From Anaerolineaceae bacterium UBA3924 (lineage in GTDB: Bacteria; Chloroflexota; Anaerolineae; Anaerolineales; Anaerolineaceae), in contig DGEO01000001.1 of NCBI GenBank assembly GCA_002385985.1, positions 5,607 to 37,345 of the forward strand: a stretch of 31,739 bases of DNA, read 5' to 3'. Positions 16,365-23,723 of the stretch are shown piece after piece. The translations under genes and the position numbers were made by a program. Within the stretch, counting starts at the first letter, position 1. Every line of letters starts with the position of its first letter. A model generated the notes under the pieces. It had not been told where the DNA came from and made no database searches. It saw only the letters and a list, made by a program, of their open reading frames with translations.

Positions 16365-16573
16365 ACCAGCCATTCACACATCCGGCCGGGCTGCCTATTA
16401 TCAATCTTCAGCCAAAGGAATCATCTCTCTGGTGGGCGTTTTCTTTAGTCTTCTCTCGCTTGTTCCAGCTTATGGCTGGATTGTATTGGGACAGGTGCCT
16501 TCTTGAAGACCCTGTGTGTGGGTAGATGTTGTGGAGGACAACTCCCTCCTACCCTGGGGTGTGGTTGGTTGGT

Positions 16574-16724
16574 GTGGAGGAAGGCGAGGGACCGCGCCCC
16601 TCGCCTTCCTCCACGAAAAACCTATCCCCCCTTCCCGGTGACAGAGCCGGGGACAGGCAGCCCGGCCGCTATGGGTAGGGAGGCGCACCCCCATGGGGGC
16701 AGGTGGGGGAAGGGTGGGCAACCA
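16574..16724 (+). repeat. Hairpin repeat unit, copy 2 (plus orientation), with shared 55-bp block
   Basis: A perfect 17-bp stem (16574-16590 with 16598-16614, loop ACCGCGC) is followed by GAAAAACCTAT and a 55-bp block (16626-16680). That block agrees with the minus strand of 23597-23651 at 52 of 55 positions. The end (16691-16724) carries the G-rich core also seen at 598-633. Confidence 0.85.
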
Positions 16725-16848
16725 CCATGCCTTTGCGAGAACGTCCCCTCGGGCGCAGGTTGACGCCACCTTTGTAAGCTCTGTCCATGCGGGCAGATGG
16801 GTAGGCGAACAGCCCACCTCACACAGGCGCGATCCTTCCAGAGGCTGC

Positions 16849-16901
16849 TTGACGGCCTGGATGCATTAGATTATGATCTAAACATTCGATCATTGTCTAA
16901 C
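16849..16901 (+). promoter_or_regulatory. Promoter with overlapping palindromic operator of the arsR-like/MFS operon
   Basis: TTGACG (16849-16854), a 17-base spacer and TATGAT (16872-16877) form a near-consensus promoter. The palindrome TTAGAT-TATG-ATCTAA (16866-16881) covers the -10 box. A second half-site resembling it, CATTGTCTAA, ends at 16901. This layout suggests autorepression by the regulator encoded just downstream. Confidence 0.75.
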
Positions 16902-16909
16902 GAGGAGCC

Positions 16910-17959
16910 ATGACCACCCGCCTGACCTGGGATCAGGGAAGCGCCTACGATCTCTTCATCAGCCTGCACGTGCTGCACCACCCGGGCCGCTTCGGGCTGC
17001 GTCCCTCCTGGGCGGCGGGGGTGCGCTCTCGCCTGCCCGGCCAGCAGCGGGCATTTCTGGATGAGGCCCAGAGCTTCATGCCCGTGCCGCTGCACTGGCT
17101 GTTTCACCTGCCCGCCCGGCCCAAAGATTCGGCTGCCGCGCTGGCGGCGCTGGAGAAGATCGATCCAGCCGAACGGCTCGCGGCGCTGACCCTGGCGGTC
17201 TTCCAGGCCCCGGAGCTGGAGCCGCGGCTGCCGGAGGTCGCGAAGCGCGGCGCCTGGACCGATGCGGACCGGGAAATCGCCGCCAGGGCAATACCTCACC
17301 TGAACGGACCGGCCATCACCCGCCTGCTGGACGCCTGGAGCGATCCCGCGGCGTTCGGCGAGCGCTATCTGCAGGCGCTGCAGACCTACTGCGAGGTCTT
17401 CTTCGCCGAAGAGGAGGCGCGCATCCAGCCCGCGCTGGAGGAGGGCCTGGCACGCGCTCAGGCGCTGGCCCGCGATCTGCCCCTGCCTGAGCTGCTTGAA
17501 GAGCTTTCACACGGGGTGCAGTTTGACTGGCTGCCCGGGACGGAGGAACTGGCGCTGGTGCCTTCCTACTGGGCCGCGCCGCTCGTCTTCTACCACAACC
17601 TGGGGCCGGGACGCAGGCTGCTGCTGTTCGGCAGCCGCCCTGAAGAGCAGACCCTGGTGCCGGGGGAGCAGGTCCCGGCCGAACTGGTTACCGCCCTCAA
17701 GGCACTGGCCGACCCTACCCGGCTGCGCATCCTGCGCTACCTGGGGGAGGAGCCGCTCACGCCCAGCCAGCTGGCCCGCCGGCTGCGGCTGCGCGCTCCG
17801 ACGGTGGTGCATCATCTCAACACGCTGCGACTGGCCGGGCTGGTGCAGATCCGCCTGACCGCCGAAGGCGAAAAGCGCTACGCCCTGCGCTCCGGGGCGG
17901 TCAACGCGGCCGCCCGGCGCCTGCAGGACTTACTGCGCACAGACGGCACGCAGCATTAA
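16910..17959 (+). CDS. ArsR-family transcriptional regulator with long N-terminal domain
   Basis: The 349-residue protein has an ArsR-type winged helix at its C-terminus (about 262-340). The signs are KALADPTRLRILRYL, then LTPSQLARRLRLRAPTVVHHL as recognition helices, then a beta-wing with AEGEKRYALR. The first 250 residues are a helical domain of the type seen in DUF5937-like ArsR relatives and presumably sense a ligand. No cysteine metal site of classic ArsR/SmtB repressors is visible. GAGGAG lies only two bases before the ATG, closer than usual. An MFS exporter follows after 29 bases, so control of a drug or metabolite efflux pump is likely. Confidence 0.85.
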   Translation: MTTRLTWDQGSAYDLFISLHVLHHPGRFGLRPSWAAGVRSRLPGQQRAFLDEAQSFMPVPLHWLFHLPARPKDSAAALAALEKIDPAERLAALTLAVFQAPELEPRLPEVAKRGAWTDADREIAARAIPHLNGPAITRLLDAWSDPAAFGERYLQALQTYCEVFFAEEEARIQPALEEGLARAQALARDLPLPELLEELSHGVQFDWLPGTEELALVPSYWAAPLVFYHNLGPGRRLLLFGSRPEEQTLVPGEQVPAELVTALKALADPTRLRILRYLGEEPLTPSQLARRLRLRAPTVVHHLNTLRLAGLVQIRLTAEGEKRYALRSGAVNAAARRLQDLLRTDGTQH

Positions 17960-17988
17960 TCATCGACGTTCGCGTCAGGAGTTATCCC

Positions 17989-19299
17989 TTGTCGATATTC
18001 CCTCCCTTTCGGCGCGTTGGAACCGTGCTGGCCACCTACGGTGACCGCCTGAGCGCTTTTTCGCCCAATGCCCGCCTGTATCTGGCCAATTTAATGGTAA
18101 GCGGGGCGGCCATGGGCGTTTACCGGCTGCTGTTTAACTTCTACGTGCTCAGCCTGGGTTATGACGAAGCCCTGCTGGGCACCCTGGTGACCGCATCCAG
18201 CCTGTCGGCCATGCTGGCCGCGCTGCCGATGGGTTATCTGGTCAACTACCTGGGCCGGCGGAACGCGCTGGTGCTGGGCGGCGCGCTGCTGGTGGCCGCC
18301 ATTGGCGGGCAGGTGCTGGCGCCCTCCGCGGGTATGTTCATTGCCATGAACCTGCTGCTGGGATTGGCCCAGGCTCTTTCCGGGGTGACCATGGGGCCTT
18401 TCCTGATGGAAAACAGCAGCGAGAAGGAGCGCACCTATCTGTTCAGCTTCGCCTCCGGCTTTCAGATGGGCTCGGTCTCGGTGGGCAACTGGATCGGCGG
18501 GTACCTGCCGACCTGGATGGCCGGGCTGCAGGGCAGTGAGCCGACCAGCACGGCCGCCTACGGGCTTTCGCTGGGCGTGGTCACGCTGGTGGGCGCTGCG
18601 GCGCTGGTTCCGCTGCTGTTGATGCGCGCTCCGCGCGGACAGGCCAGCGAGGTGTCGCTGTTCGCACCTTTCGCCTATTTCAAGACCCAGCCGCGCCTGC
18701 TGGGGCGGCTGATCCTGCCCCTTTTGGCCACGTCGCTGGGGGCCGGCCTGATCATGCCCTTCATGAATGTGTTCTTCCGCCAGGTGCACCACCAGCCGGA
18801 CCCGGCCATCGGCGCCATGTTCGCCTGGGGTTCTCTGGCCATGGGTATCGGGCTGATGCTGGCGCCGCCGCTGGCCGACCGCTTCGGAAAGGTCCAGTTT
18901 GTGGTGATCACCCAGGCGCTGTCCATCCCCTTCCTGGTGATGCTCGGCTATGCGCCCTGGTACCCGGCTGCCGCGCTGGCATATTACTTGCGGCTGGCGC
19001 TGATGAACATGAGCGGCCCGGTCTACCAGACCTTCGTCATGGAGAAAGTAGAGCCGTCGGCGCGGGGCACGGTGGCCAGCCTGGTGAGCATGACCAACAG
19101 CTTCGGCTGGGCCTTCAGCCCGACGATCAGCGGCTGGATTCAGGTCAACTGGGGCTTCGGCCCCGCCTTTGCCGGGACGATCGTGCTGTACGTGCTGTCC
19201 ACGTATCTATACTGGCGGTATTTCTGGTACGCGGGAGCGAAGGAAACCCGCCGCAAGGGCAGTGCAACTTTTTCGCCGCAGCTGCATCCTAAGAAGTGA
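17989..19299 (+). CDS. Major facilitator superfamily transporter
   Basis: The 436-residue protein has about 12 predicted membrane helices. MFS features are the loop between helices 2 and 3 (MGYLVNYLGRRNALVLGG) and, in the second half, PPLADRFGKVQFV. The start is TTG 17989: AGGAG lies seven bases before it, while the first in-frame ATG would cut into the first helix. The close link with an ArsR-type regulator and an OsmC-family gene points to efflux of a toxic organic compound, but the substrate is unknown. Translation of the OsmC-family gene starts 26 bases after the stop. Confidence 0.88.
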   Translation: MSIFPPFRRVGTVLATYGDRLSAFSPNARLYLANLMVSGAAMGVYRLLFNFYVLSLGYDEALLGTLVTASSLSAMLAALPMGYLVNYLGRRNALVLGGALLVAAIGGQVLAPSAGMFIAMNLLLGLAQALSGVTMGPFLMENSSEKERTYLFSFASGFQMGSVSVGNWIGGYLPTWMAGLQGSEPTSTAAYGLSLGVVTLVGAAALVPLLLMRAPRGQASEVSLFAPFAYFKTQPRLLGRLILPLLATSLGAGLIMPFMNVFFRQVHHQPDPAIGAMFAWGSLAMGIGLMLAPPLADRFGKVQFVVITQALSIPFLVMLGYAPWYPAAALAYYLRLALMNMSGPVYQTFVMEKVEPSARGTVASLVSMTNSFGWAFSPTISGWIQVNWGFGPAFAGTIVLYVLSTYLYWRYFWYAGAKETRRKGSATFSPQLHPKK

Positions 19300-19325
19300 C
19301 CACACAACTGACAACAGAGAGGTTC

Positions 19326-19739
19326 ATGAACATGGAAATGGTGATCGATTTCCCTGGCGGCACGCGCGTGGATGCGCACTTTGGCCCCTACATCGTCGAA
19401 ACCGACCAGCCGCCCGCGTCCGGCGGGGAAGGATCCGCACCGTCGCCCTTTGCGGTCTTCCTGGCTGCGATCGGCACCTGCGCCGGGTTTTACGTGCTCC
19501 GCTTCTGCCAGCAGCGCGGGCTGCCGGCGGACGACATCCGCATCGTCCAGCGCACGCACACCGATCCGGCCACCGGGCTGATCTCGGACATTGACCTGGA
19601 AATTCAGGTGCCGGAAAGCTTCCCGGCGAAGTATTACGATGCGCTGGTGCGCTCCGCCGAGCAGTGCAAGGTGAAGCGGCACCTGGAGAACCCGCCGCAG
19701 TTCCACATCACCACCACCGCCGTGGAAGCGGTGGGGTAA
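19326..19739 (+). CDS. OsmC-family protein
   Basis: The 137-residue protein begins with the strand IDFPGGTRVDAHF, typical of a YhfA-like OsmC branch. It has one cysteine in the helix AAIGTCAGFYVL and a second in SAEQCKVKRHL, in the positions of the peroxidatic and resolving cysteines of OsmC/Ohr thiol peroxidases. Organic hydroperoxide reduction is therefore possible but not proven. The N-terminus has several in-frame starts; ATG 19326 or 19332 fits the AGAGAGG site and the family length. The gene is third in the ArsR/MFS unit. Confidence 0.87.
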   Translation: MNMEMVIDFPGGTRVDAHFGPYIVETDQPPASGGEGSAPSPFAVFLAAIGTCAGFYVLRFCQQRGLPADDIRIVQRTHTDPATGLISDIDLEIQVPESFPAKYYDALVRSAEQCKVKRHLENPPQFHITTTAVEAVG

Positions 19740-19750
19740 TGGGAATTGAA

Positions 19751-19778
19751 ATAAAGGCCGGCGTGCTCGCGCCGGCCT
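19751..19778 (-). terminator. Terminator of the MoaD-like gene, possibly bidirectional
   Basis: A perfect 9-bp stem AGGCCGGCG / CGCCGGCCT with a six-base loop lies between convergent genes. On the minus strand it is followed by TTATTTC; on the plus strand the T-run is poor. Confidence 0.75.
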
Positions 19779-19785
19779 CTGTTCG

Positions 19786-20064
19786 TTAACCGCCGGCCAC
19801 CGGCGGAAAGAAATCCAGGCTGTCCTCGGGCTGGAGGGGGGTGTTCCACCCGTCGGGCAGGGTGGAGACCTCCGCGCCGTTGAGCAGCGCGTAGACGTGG
19901 GCGTGCATCCGCCCGTCTTCATCCAGCCAGTGAGGCCGCAGGGCCGGGATGCGGGTCACGATTTCCTCTACTGCCTGCCGGGCGGTGCAGCCCGGGGGCA
20001 GCGGCAGATCGAGCTGTCGAGTTCCGGCGAGGGAACGGAAGGTGGCGTAAAAGCGTACCTGCAC
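19786..20064 (-). CDS. MoaD/ThiS-like ubiquitin-fold sulfur carrier
   Basis: The 92-residue protein has the beta-grasp pattern VRFYATFRSLAG, then HVYALLNGAEV and LQPEDSLDFFPPVAGG. It ends in Gly-Gly, the site that is adenylated and thiocarboxylated in MoaD and ThiS. It is slightly longer than E. coli MoaD because of an insertion near PHWLDEDGRMHA. GTG 20064 is chosen because GAGGAG lies seven bases before it; an upstream TTG has no site. No molybdopterin, thiamin or tungsten-cofactor gene is nearby, so the partner is unknown. Confidence 0.85.
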   Translation of the reverse strand: MQVRFYATFRSLAGTRQLDLPLPPGCTARQAVEEIVTRIPALRPHWLDEDGRMHAHVYALLNGAEVSTLPDGWNTPLQPEDSLDFFPPVAGG

Positions 20065-20128
20065 TGCAAGTCTCCTCGCCGCCAATTGTACCTCACTGCC
20101 GTGGGTTTTTCCTGGTGGAGCAGTCTCC

Positions 20129-20314
20129 CTACTGAGTCCGGGCCTGATCCATCCCGGCCCCGAGGGCGAGGCCCATTCCGGCGCCCAGCCCTGCGATGGC
20201 GATGTAGACGGCCTGTCCGGTTATGGAGAAAAGCACCACGCCGATCCCGCCGCCAAGCACCACGCCCATCATCATCCCCAGCACGGCGAAGCGCATCTTC
20301 TGATTCTTGACCAT
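20129..20314 (-). CDS. Small glycine-rich two-helix membrane protein
   Basis: The 61-residue protein starts MVKNQKMRF. Two hydrophobic helices follow, with spaced glycines (GVVLGGGIGVVLF and AGLGAGMGLALGAG), in the manner of glycine-zipper membrane proteins. AGGAGGG lies about seven bases upstream and a good promoter precedes it. Both support a real small gene. It probably sits in the cytoplasmic membrane; no function is known. Confidence 0.7.
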   Translation of the reverse strand: MVKNQKMRFAVLGMMMGVVLGGGIGVVLFSITGQAVYIAIAGLGAGMGLALGAGMDQARTQ

Positions 20315-20350
20315 TGGAATCCCTCCTGTGAAGCGTGTTGTGATGGCCTG

Positions 20351-20379
20351 AGTGTACCAGCCGGGATCTCAGACGTCAC
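20351..20379 (-). promoter_or_regulatory. Candidate promoter of the small membrane protein gene
   Basis: The minus strand reads GTGACG (20374-20379), 17 bases, then TACACT (20351-20356), about 37 bases before the start codon. Confidence 0.5.
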
Positions 20380-20437
20380 CCGTCCCGGGGACGAATTGGC
20401 GGGTGGCCTCAGGACCACACCTGACCTGGCCGTGTGG

Positions 20438-21229
20438 TCAGTCCTGCCCGAACGAGGAGGGAACGATGATGGGCGTGCCGCCGGGAGCGGGGGTGAGCAC
20501 CCGCAGGGGCACCTGGTAGGCTTCGCTCAGGCGCTCCGGGGTGAGCACTTCGGCCGGGGTTCCGCAGGCCGCCAGACGGCCGTCAACCAGCAGGGCGACC
20601 AGGTCGGCGTAGCGGGCCACCAGATTGAGGTCGTGCAGCACGGTCAGGGCGGTGCGGCGGGCGGTTCCGTTCTCGTGCACCAGGCCGCGCACCTGCCCGA
20701 GCAGGGCCAGCTGGTGCTGCAGGTCCAGGTGGGTGGTCGGCTCGTCCAGCAGCAGGAGCGGGGCGGATTGGGTCAGCGCGCGGGCCAGCAGCAGGCGCTG
20801 CTGCTCGCCGCCGGACAGCTCGCCCACCCTGCGCTCGGCCAGGTGCAGGGTGTTGGTGCGCTCCATCGCCTGGCGGGCCAGCTCCTCATCCCGGGCGGAG
20901 GTCTGCCCGAACCAGTTCAGGTGCGGGGTGCGGCCCATCAGCACCACCTCCCAGGCGGTGAAAGCCGGGGGCAGCTGGCGGGCCTGCGGCACCACCGCGA
21001 TGCGCCGGGCGCGCTCCATGGAGGGGATCGAAGCCAGATCCTGCCCGTCGACCAGGATGCGGCCGGAGCGGGGCGCCAGCACGCCGGAGAGGGCACGGAT
21101 CAGGGTGGATTTGCCGGCGCCGTTGGGACCGATAATGGCCATCAGGCGGCCGTCCGGCAGGTCGAAGCTCACCTCGCGCAGGGCGACGCGGCTTCCGTAG
21201 GCGACGGTCAGGTTCTCAACACGCAGCAT
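20438..21229 (-). CDS. btuD: Vitamin B12 ABC transporter ATPase (BtuD-like)
   Basis: The 263-residue ATPase has Walker A GPNGAGKST, Q-loop VVPQ, signature LSGGEQQR, Walker B LLLLDEPT and the H-loop histidine in VLHDLNL. It belongs to the FecE/BtuD group that works with FecCD-type permeases. Siderophore and B12 ATPases look alike; the cobalamin riboswitch upstream of the operon argues for corrinoid transport. ATG 21229 is chosen; the open frame upstream lies inside btuC. Its SD, GGTGAG, overlaps the btuC stop codon. A hairpin GACCACAC / GTGTGGTC (20413-20439) overlaps the stop. Confidence 0.9.
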   Translation of the reverse strand: MLRVENLTVAYGSRVALREVSFDLPDGRLMAIIGPNGAGKSTLIRALSGVLAPRSGRILVDGQDLASIPSMERARRIAVVPQARQLPPAFTAWEVVLMGRTPHLNWFGQTSARDEELARQAMERTNTLHLAERRVGELSGGEQQRLLLARALTQSAPLLLLDEPTTHLDLQHQLALLGQVRGLVHENGTARRTALTVLHDLNLVARYADLVALLVDGRLAACGTPAEVLTPERLSEAYQVPLRVLTPAPGGTPIIVPSSFGQD

Positions 21230-21233
21230 AGGC

Positions 21234-22256
21234 TCACCAGTAGTTCTGCTGCCGCGAACGGCGCAGCACCCAGAGGAAGAACGGCGCACCCGCCAGGGCG
21301 GTGATCACTCCCACCGGAAGCTCCTGCGGGGCCAGCAGCACCCGGGCCAGCACATCGGCCAGCAGCAGCAGGGCGGCGCCGCTGAGGATGGAGATCGGCA
21401 GCAGCCGGCGGTAGTCCCCGCCCCAGACCAGGCGGGCCAGATGGGGGACGATCAGGCCGACAAAGCCGATCACCCCGGCGAAAGCCACCGCCGCGGCCGC
21501 GCAAAGCGAAGCCGCGGCGATGACGAACACGCGCACCCGGGTGACCGGCAGGCCCATCTGCGCGGCCTGCTCGTCGCCGAACTGAAGCACGTTCAGGCTG
21601 TAGCCGCTGGTCAGCAGGGCGCCCAGTCCCACCACCGCGTAGGGCAGCAGGGCCAGCACCGGCTGCCAGCCGGAGAGGGTGGACCCGCCCAGCATCCAGA
21701 CCAGCGCGCGGCGCAGTTCGCCGGTGGCCTGCAGCATCAGGAACGAGGTCAGCGCGGTGGTGAAGGAGCTGACCGCCACGCCGGCCAGGATCAAATTGGT
21801 GGTGGGGACGGTCTTGCCCACCCGCGCCAGCAGGTATACCGCCAGCACCGTCAGCAGGCCGCCGGTGAAGGCCGCCAGCGGGACGAAGAACAGCGAGGTG
21901 GCGGAAAACAGCCCGCGCACGCCCATGGCCAGCACCGCGGCCAGCCCCGCCCCGGAGGCCACGCCGATCAGGTAGGGGTCGGCCAGCGGGTTGCGGAACA
22001 GGCCCTGGTAGGCCGTGCCGCTGCCGGCCAGGCAGGCTCCCACCAGGGCCATCAGCGCGGTGCGCGGCAGGCGCAGGCTGAACAGGATGGTGGAGAAGGC
22101 CTCCGAGGCGGCCGGCGCTGCGCCGACCAGGGCACGCCACACCTCAATGGGCGGGATGAACACGCTGCCGACCAGCACGCTCAGCACCAGGGCGATGACC
22201 AGCAGGGCCGTCGTCAGGCGGTAGGGGTGAGCGGTCAGGGGTGGGAGGGCTTTCAA
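21234..22256 (-). CDS. btuC: Vitamin B12 ABC transporter permease (BtuC-like, FecCD family)
   Basis: The 340-residue protein has about nine to ten hydrophobic helices and the FecCD hallmarks. These are LRLPRTALMALVGACLAGSG, then FRNPLADPYLIGVASGAG, and later FVGLIVPHLARLVWG, the loop that meets the ATPase. The start is not certain: TTG 22256, 13 bases after the btuF stop, gives the usual length. No ATG is near and the SD (CCGGAA) is weak, so translation is probably coupled to btuF. Confidence 0.9.
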   Translation of the reverse strand: MKALPPLTAHPYRLTTALLVIALVLSVLVGSVFIPPIEVWRALVGAAPAASEAFSTILFSLRLPRTALMALVGACLAGSGTAYQGLFRNPLADPYLIGVASGAGLAAVLAMGVRGLFSATSLFFVPLAAFTGGLLTVLAVYLLARVGKTVPTTNLILAGVAVSSFTTALTSFLMLQATGELRRALVWMLGGSTLSGWQPVLALLPYAVVGLGALLTSGYSLNVLQFGDEQAAQMGLPVTRVRVFVIAAASLCAAAAVAFAGVIGFVGLIVPHLARLVWGGDYRRLLPISILSGAALLLLADVLARVLLAPQELPVGVITALAGAPFFLWVLRRSRQQNYW

Positions 22257-22269
22257 GGCGGCGTTCCGG

Positions 22270-23205
22270 TTAGTTGAACAGGTCGGGGTGCAGCAGTTCA
22301 GCCAGCTGCTCGAGGGCATCCACCAGACGCGGGCCGGGGCGGCTGACCAGGTCGTCGTTGAAGGGCAACACCTGGCTGTTCTTCACCGCCGAGAGGTTCT
22401 CCCAGCCGGCTCGTTCGGCCACCGACTCCGGGGTGACCCCGTAGGTGGCGTCGCCCAGCAGGATGATGTCCGGGTCGCGGACCAGCAGCTCCTCCTGGCT
22501 GATCTGCACCCAGGACTGGTCCAGATCGGCGGCGATGTTCTGCCCGCCGGCCAGTTCGATCAGCATGGTGATGAAGGTGTCAGGCCCGGCCGTCCAGGGC
22601 TTGGATGGCTCGGAGCCGTCCAGCTCATAGAAGACCGAGGGGCGCTCTTCCACCTGTTCCACCTTCTCCAGCACCGCCGCGACCCGCCTGCGCAGCGAGT
22701 CGTTCAATGCCGCGGCATCTTCCTCGTGACCGGTCAGGCGGCCGGCGGTGTTCAGCATGGCGTAGAGGCCCTCCAGATCGTCCGGATTGGCCAGATAGAA
22801 GACGGTCAGACCCAGGCCTTCCAGCGCGGCGACCTGCTCGGGGGTGTTGATCTCGGCGGCCAGCACCAGGTCCGGCTCCAGCGCGGCGATATGTTCCAGG
22901 TTGTAATCGCCCATCGAGCCGCCGATCCGCGCCAGGTACTGGGCCTGTTCGGGGTAGTTGGTGAAGTCATCGACCCCGACCACCTGCTCTCCCGCGCCGA
23001 CGGCGAAGAGGATTTCTGTGTTGGAGGGGGTGAGCGAGACGATCCGCTGTGCGGGGTTCTCCAGGCGGACGGTGCGGCCCAGGCCGTCGGTGAGCTCGAT
23101 GGCGGTTTCGGTGGCGGCCGGGGGCCGGGTGGCGGCAGCCTGATTGGATGCGCAGGCGCTCAGCAGCAGGGTAAAAAGGACAAGAAGCAGGGGAAGGCGT
23201 TTCAT
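22270..23205 (-). CDS. btuF: Vitamin B12-binding lipoprotein (BtuF-like)
   Basis: The 311-residue protein has a lipoprotein signal ending LLLSAC with Cys18, so it is anchored to the outer face of the membrane. The binding domain shows AQRIVSLTPSNTEILFAVGA, then VVGVDDFTNYPEQA, and later DPDIILLGDATYG, as in the BtuF/TroA-fold proteins that serve FecCD permeases. ATG 23205 is chosen from the signal peptide; the frame is open further upstream through the riboswitch region. Its own SD is modest (GGAG, 11 bases away). The start codon overlaps the stop of a leader ORF as ATGA. A cobalamin riboswitch lies upstream. Confidence 0.92.
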   Translation of the reverse strand: MKRLPLLLVLFTLLLSACASNQAAATRPPAATETAIELTDGLGRTVRLENPAQRIVSLTPSNTEILFAVGAGEQVVGVDDFTNYPEQAQYLARIGGSMGDYNLEHIAALEPDLVLAAEINTPEQVAALEGLGLTVFYLANPDDLEGLYAMLNTAGRLTGHEEDAAALNDSLRRRVAAVLEKVEQVEERPSVFYELDGSEPSKPWTAGPDTFITMLIELAGGQNIAADLDQSWVQISQEELLVRDPDIILLGDATYGVTPESVAERAGWENLSAVKNSQVLPFNDDLVSRPGPRLVDALEQLAELLHPDLFN

Positions 23206-23327
23206 CGGTGAAAGTACTCCATCGGGCAGGATTGGGTCGCGGGTAAGGTGGCCTGCCCAACGAAAACTCCCTGTCGAATGGGACAGGGAGGAGAACAGTC
23301 GAGCATGGCGCCGGGCGTCCAGCGCAT
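23202..23327 (-). CDS. Putative 41-codon leader ORF between riboswitch and btuF
   Basis: On the minus strand AAAGGAGGTG, a near-perfect Shine-Dalgarno sequence, lies about five bases before ATG 23327. The frame then runs 41 codons, through the terminator hairpin, and its TGA overlaps the btuF ATG as ATGA. The peptide has no membrane helix or known domain and contains several Cys and Pro residues, so it may matter only for being translated. Translating ribosomes would cover the terminator and feed btuF by coupling. It could also be chance; no conservation can be tested here. Confidence 0.45.
   Translation of the reverse strand: MRWTPGAMLDCSPPCPIRQGVFVGQATLPATQSCPMEYFHR
23261..23290 (-). terminator. 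Intrinsic terminator in the btuF leader (riboswitch expression platform)
   Basis: On the minus strand a perfect 9-bp stem CTCCCTGTC / GACAGGGAG with a six-base loop is followed by TTTTCG. It lies between the cobalamin aptamer and btuF, where a riboswitch-controlled terminator is expected. Confidence 0.8.
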
Positions 23328-23362
23328 CTGTCCACCTCCTTTCCGCGAGGTTGTGGTCAGCG

Positions 23363-23479
23363 CCGCTCAGGCGGGCGTCCTGGCTTCGGTCGGGATGACC
23401 GTTACAGTTGCGCGACAGCACCGGACTATACCGGTTTCGCCTTTGAGCCTGTCCATCCGGGGATCAGGCACCTGAGCGG
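23363..23479 (-). promoter_or_regulatory. Cobalamin riboswitch aptamer
   Basis: On the minus strand a perfect 9-bp P1 stem (CCGCTCAGG at the 5' end, CCTGAGCGG at the 3' end) encloses the conserved cobalamin core. The core shows AAAGGCGAAACCGG, then TCCGGTGCTGTCGCGCAACT with GTAA, and the B12-box-like GAAGCCAGGACGCCCGCC near the 3' end. It is 117 bases long, compact for this class. When it binds B12 it should lower btuFCD expression. Confidence 0.92.
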
Positions 23480-23499
23480 TGTATGTGGTTGTTAGGTAG

Positions 23500-23528
23500 A
23501 TTGTAGTCTGACGCTGCGCGGGCGTCAA
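23500..23528 (-). promoter_or_regulatory. Promoter of the riboswitch-btuFCD transcript
   Basis: The minus strand reads TTGACG (23523-23528), a 17-base spacer and TACAAT (23500-23505). Transcription would start near 23493, 14 bases before P1 of the riboswitch. A 9-bp inverted repeat AAGGAGAAA / TTTCTCCTT (23527-23554) touches the -35 box and could bind a regulator. Confidence 0.8.
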
Positions 23529-23569
23529 GGAGAAAACTTGAAACATTTCTCCTTCGCTAAGGAGGTGGA

Positions 23570-23651
23570 GGGTGTCGTCCACCCATCCCCCCTACCCCCT
23601 TCCCATAGCGGCCGGGCTGCCTGTCCCCGGCTCCGTCACTGGGAAGGGGGG
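23570..23651 (-). repeat. Dispersed repeat, copy 3 (minus orientation)
   Basis: The minus strand of 23597-23651 matches 16626-16680 at 52 of 55 bases, including GGGGACAGGCAGCCCGGCCG. The continuation to 23570 (GGGATGGGTGGACGAC) resembles the end of the copy at 598-633. The long hairpin seen in copies 1 and 2 is absent. Confidence 0.85.
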
Positions 23652-23723
23652 TCAGGGGGGATGGGCTGGCAGAACTCCCGGCCCGTGTCAGGAACACCCA
23701 CCTCGTGAGTGCAGGGGGACACT

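Larger units (their letters stand above)
16168..16848. other. Long non-coding stretch with inverted hairpin repeats
   Basis: About 680 bases carry no supported gene. Two inverted copies of a hairpin-containing repeat (16284-16364 and 16574-16724) fill much of it. The 209 bases between the copies and the bases after 16725 show nothing recognisable. Short open frames here cross the perfect hairpins and lack ribosome-binding sites. Confidence 0.7.

Noticed and set aside
16273..16506. A 77-codon plus-strand frame with a hydrophobic tail in the non-coding stretch
   Set aside because: It runs through the perfect 20-bp hairpin of repeat copy 1, has no SD and no recognisable family. The hydrophobic end is probably chance.
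16284..16724. CRISPR-like array
   Set aside because: There are only two units, inverted to each other, with no regular spacers and no cas genes.
16503..16822. Overlapping frames on both strands across repeat copy 2
   Set aside because: They consist of the repeat and its hairpin; composition is dominated by Gly, Arg, Pro and Cys with no conserved motif.
23206..23421. Extension of btuF upstream to 23421 in the same frame
   Set aside because: This part is the riboswitch aptamer and terminator. The lipoprotein signal peptide starts cleanly at 23205.
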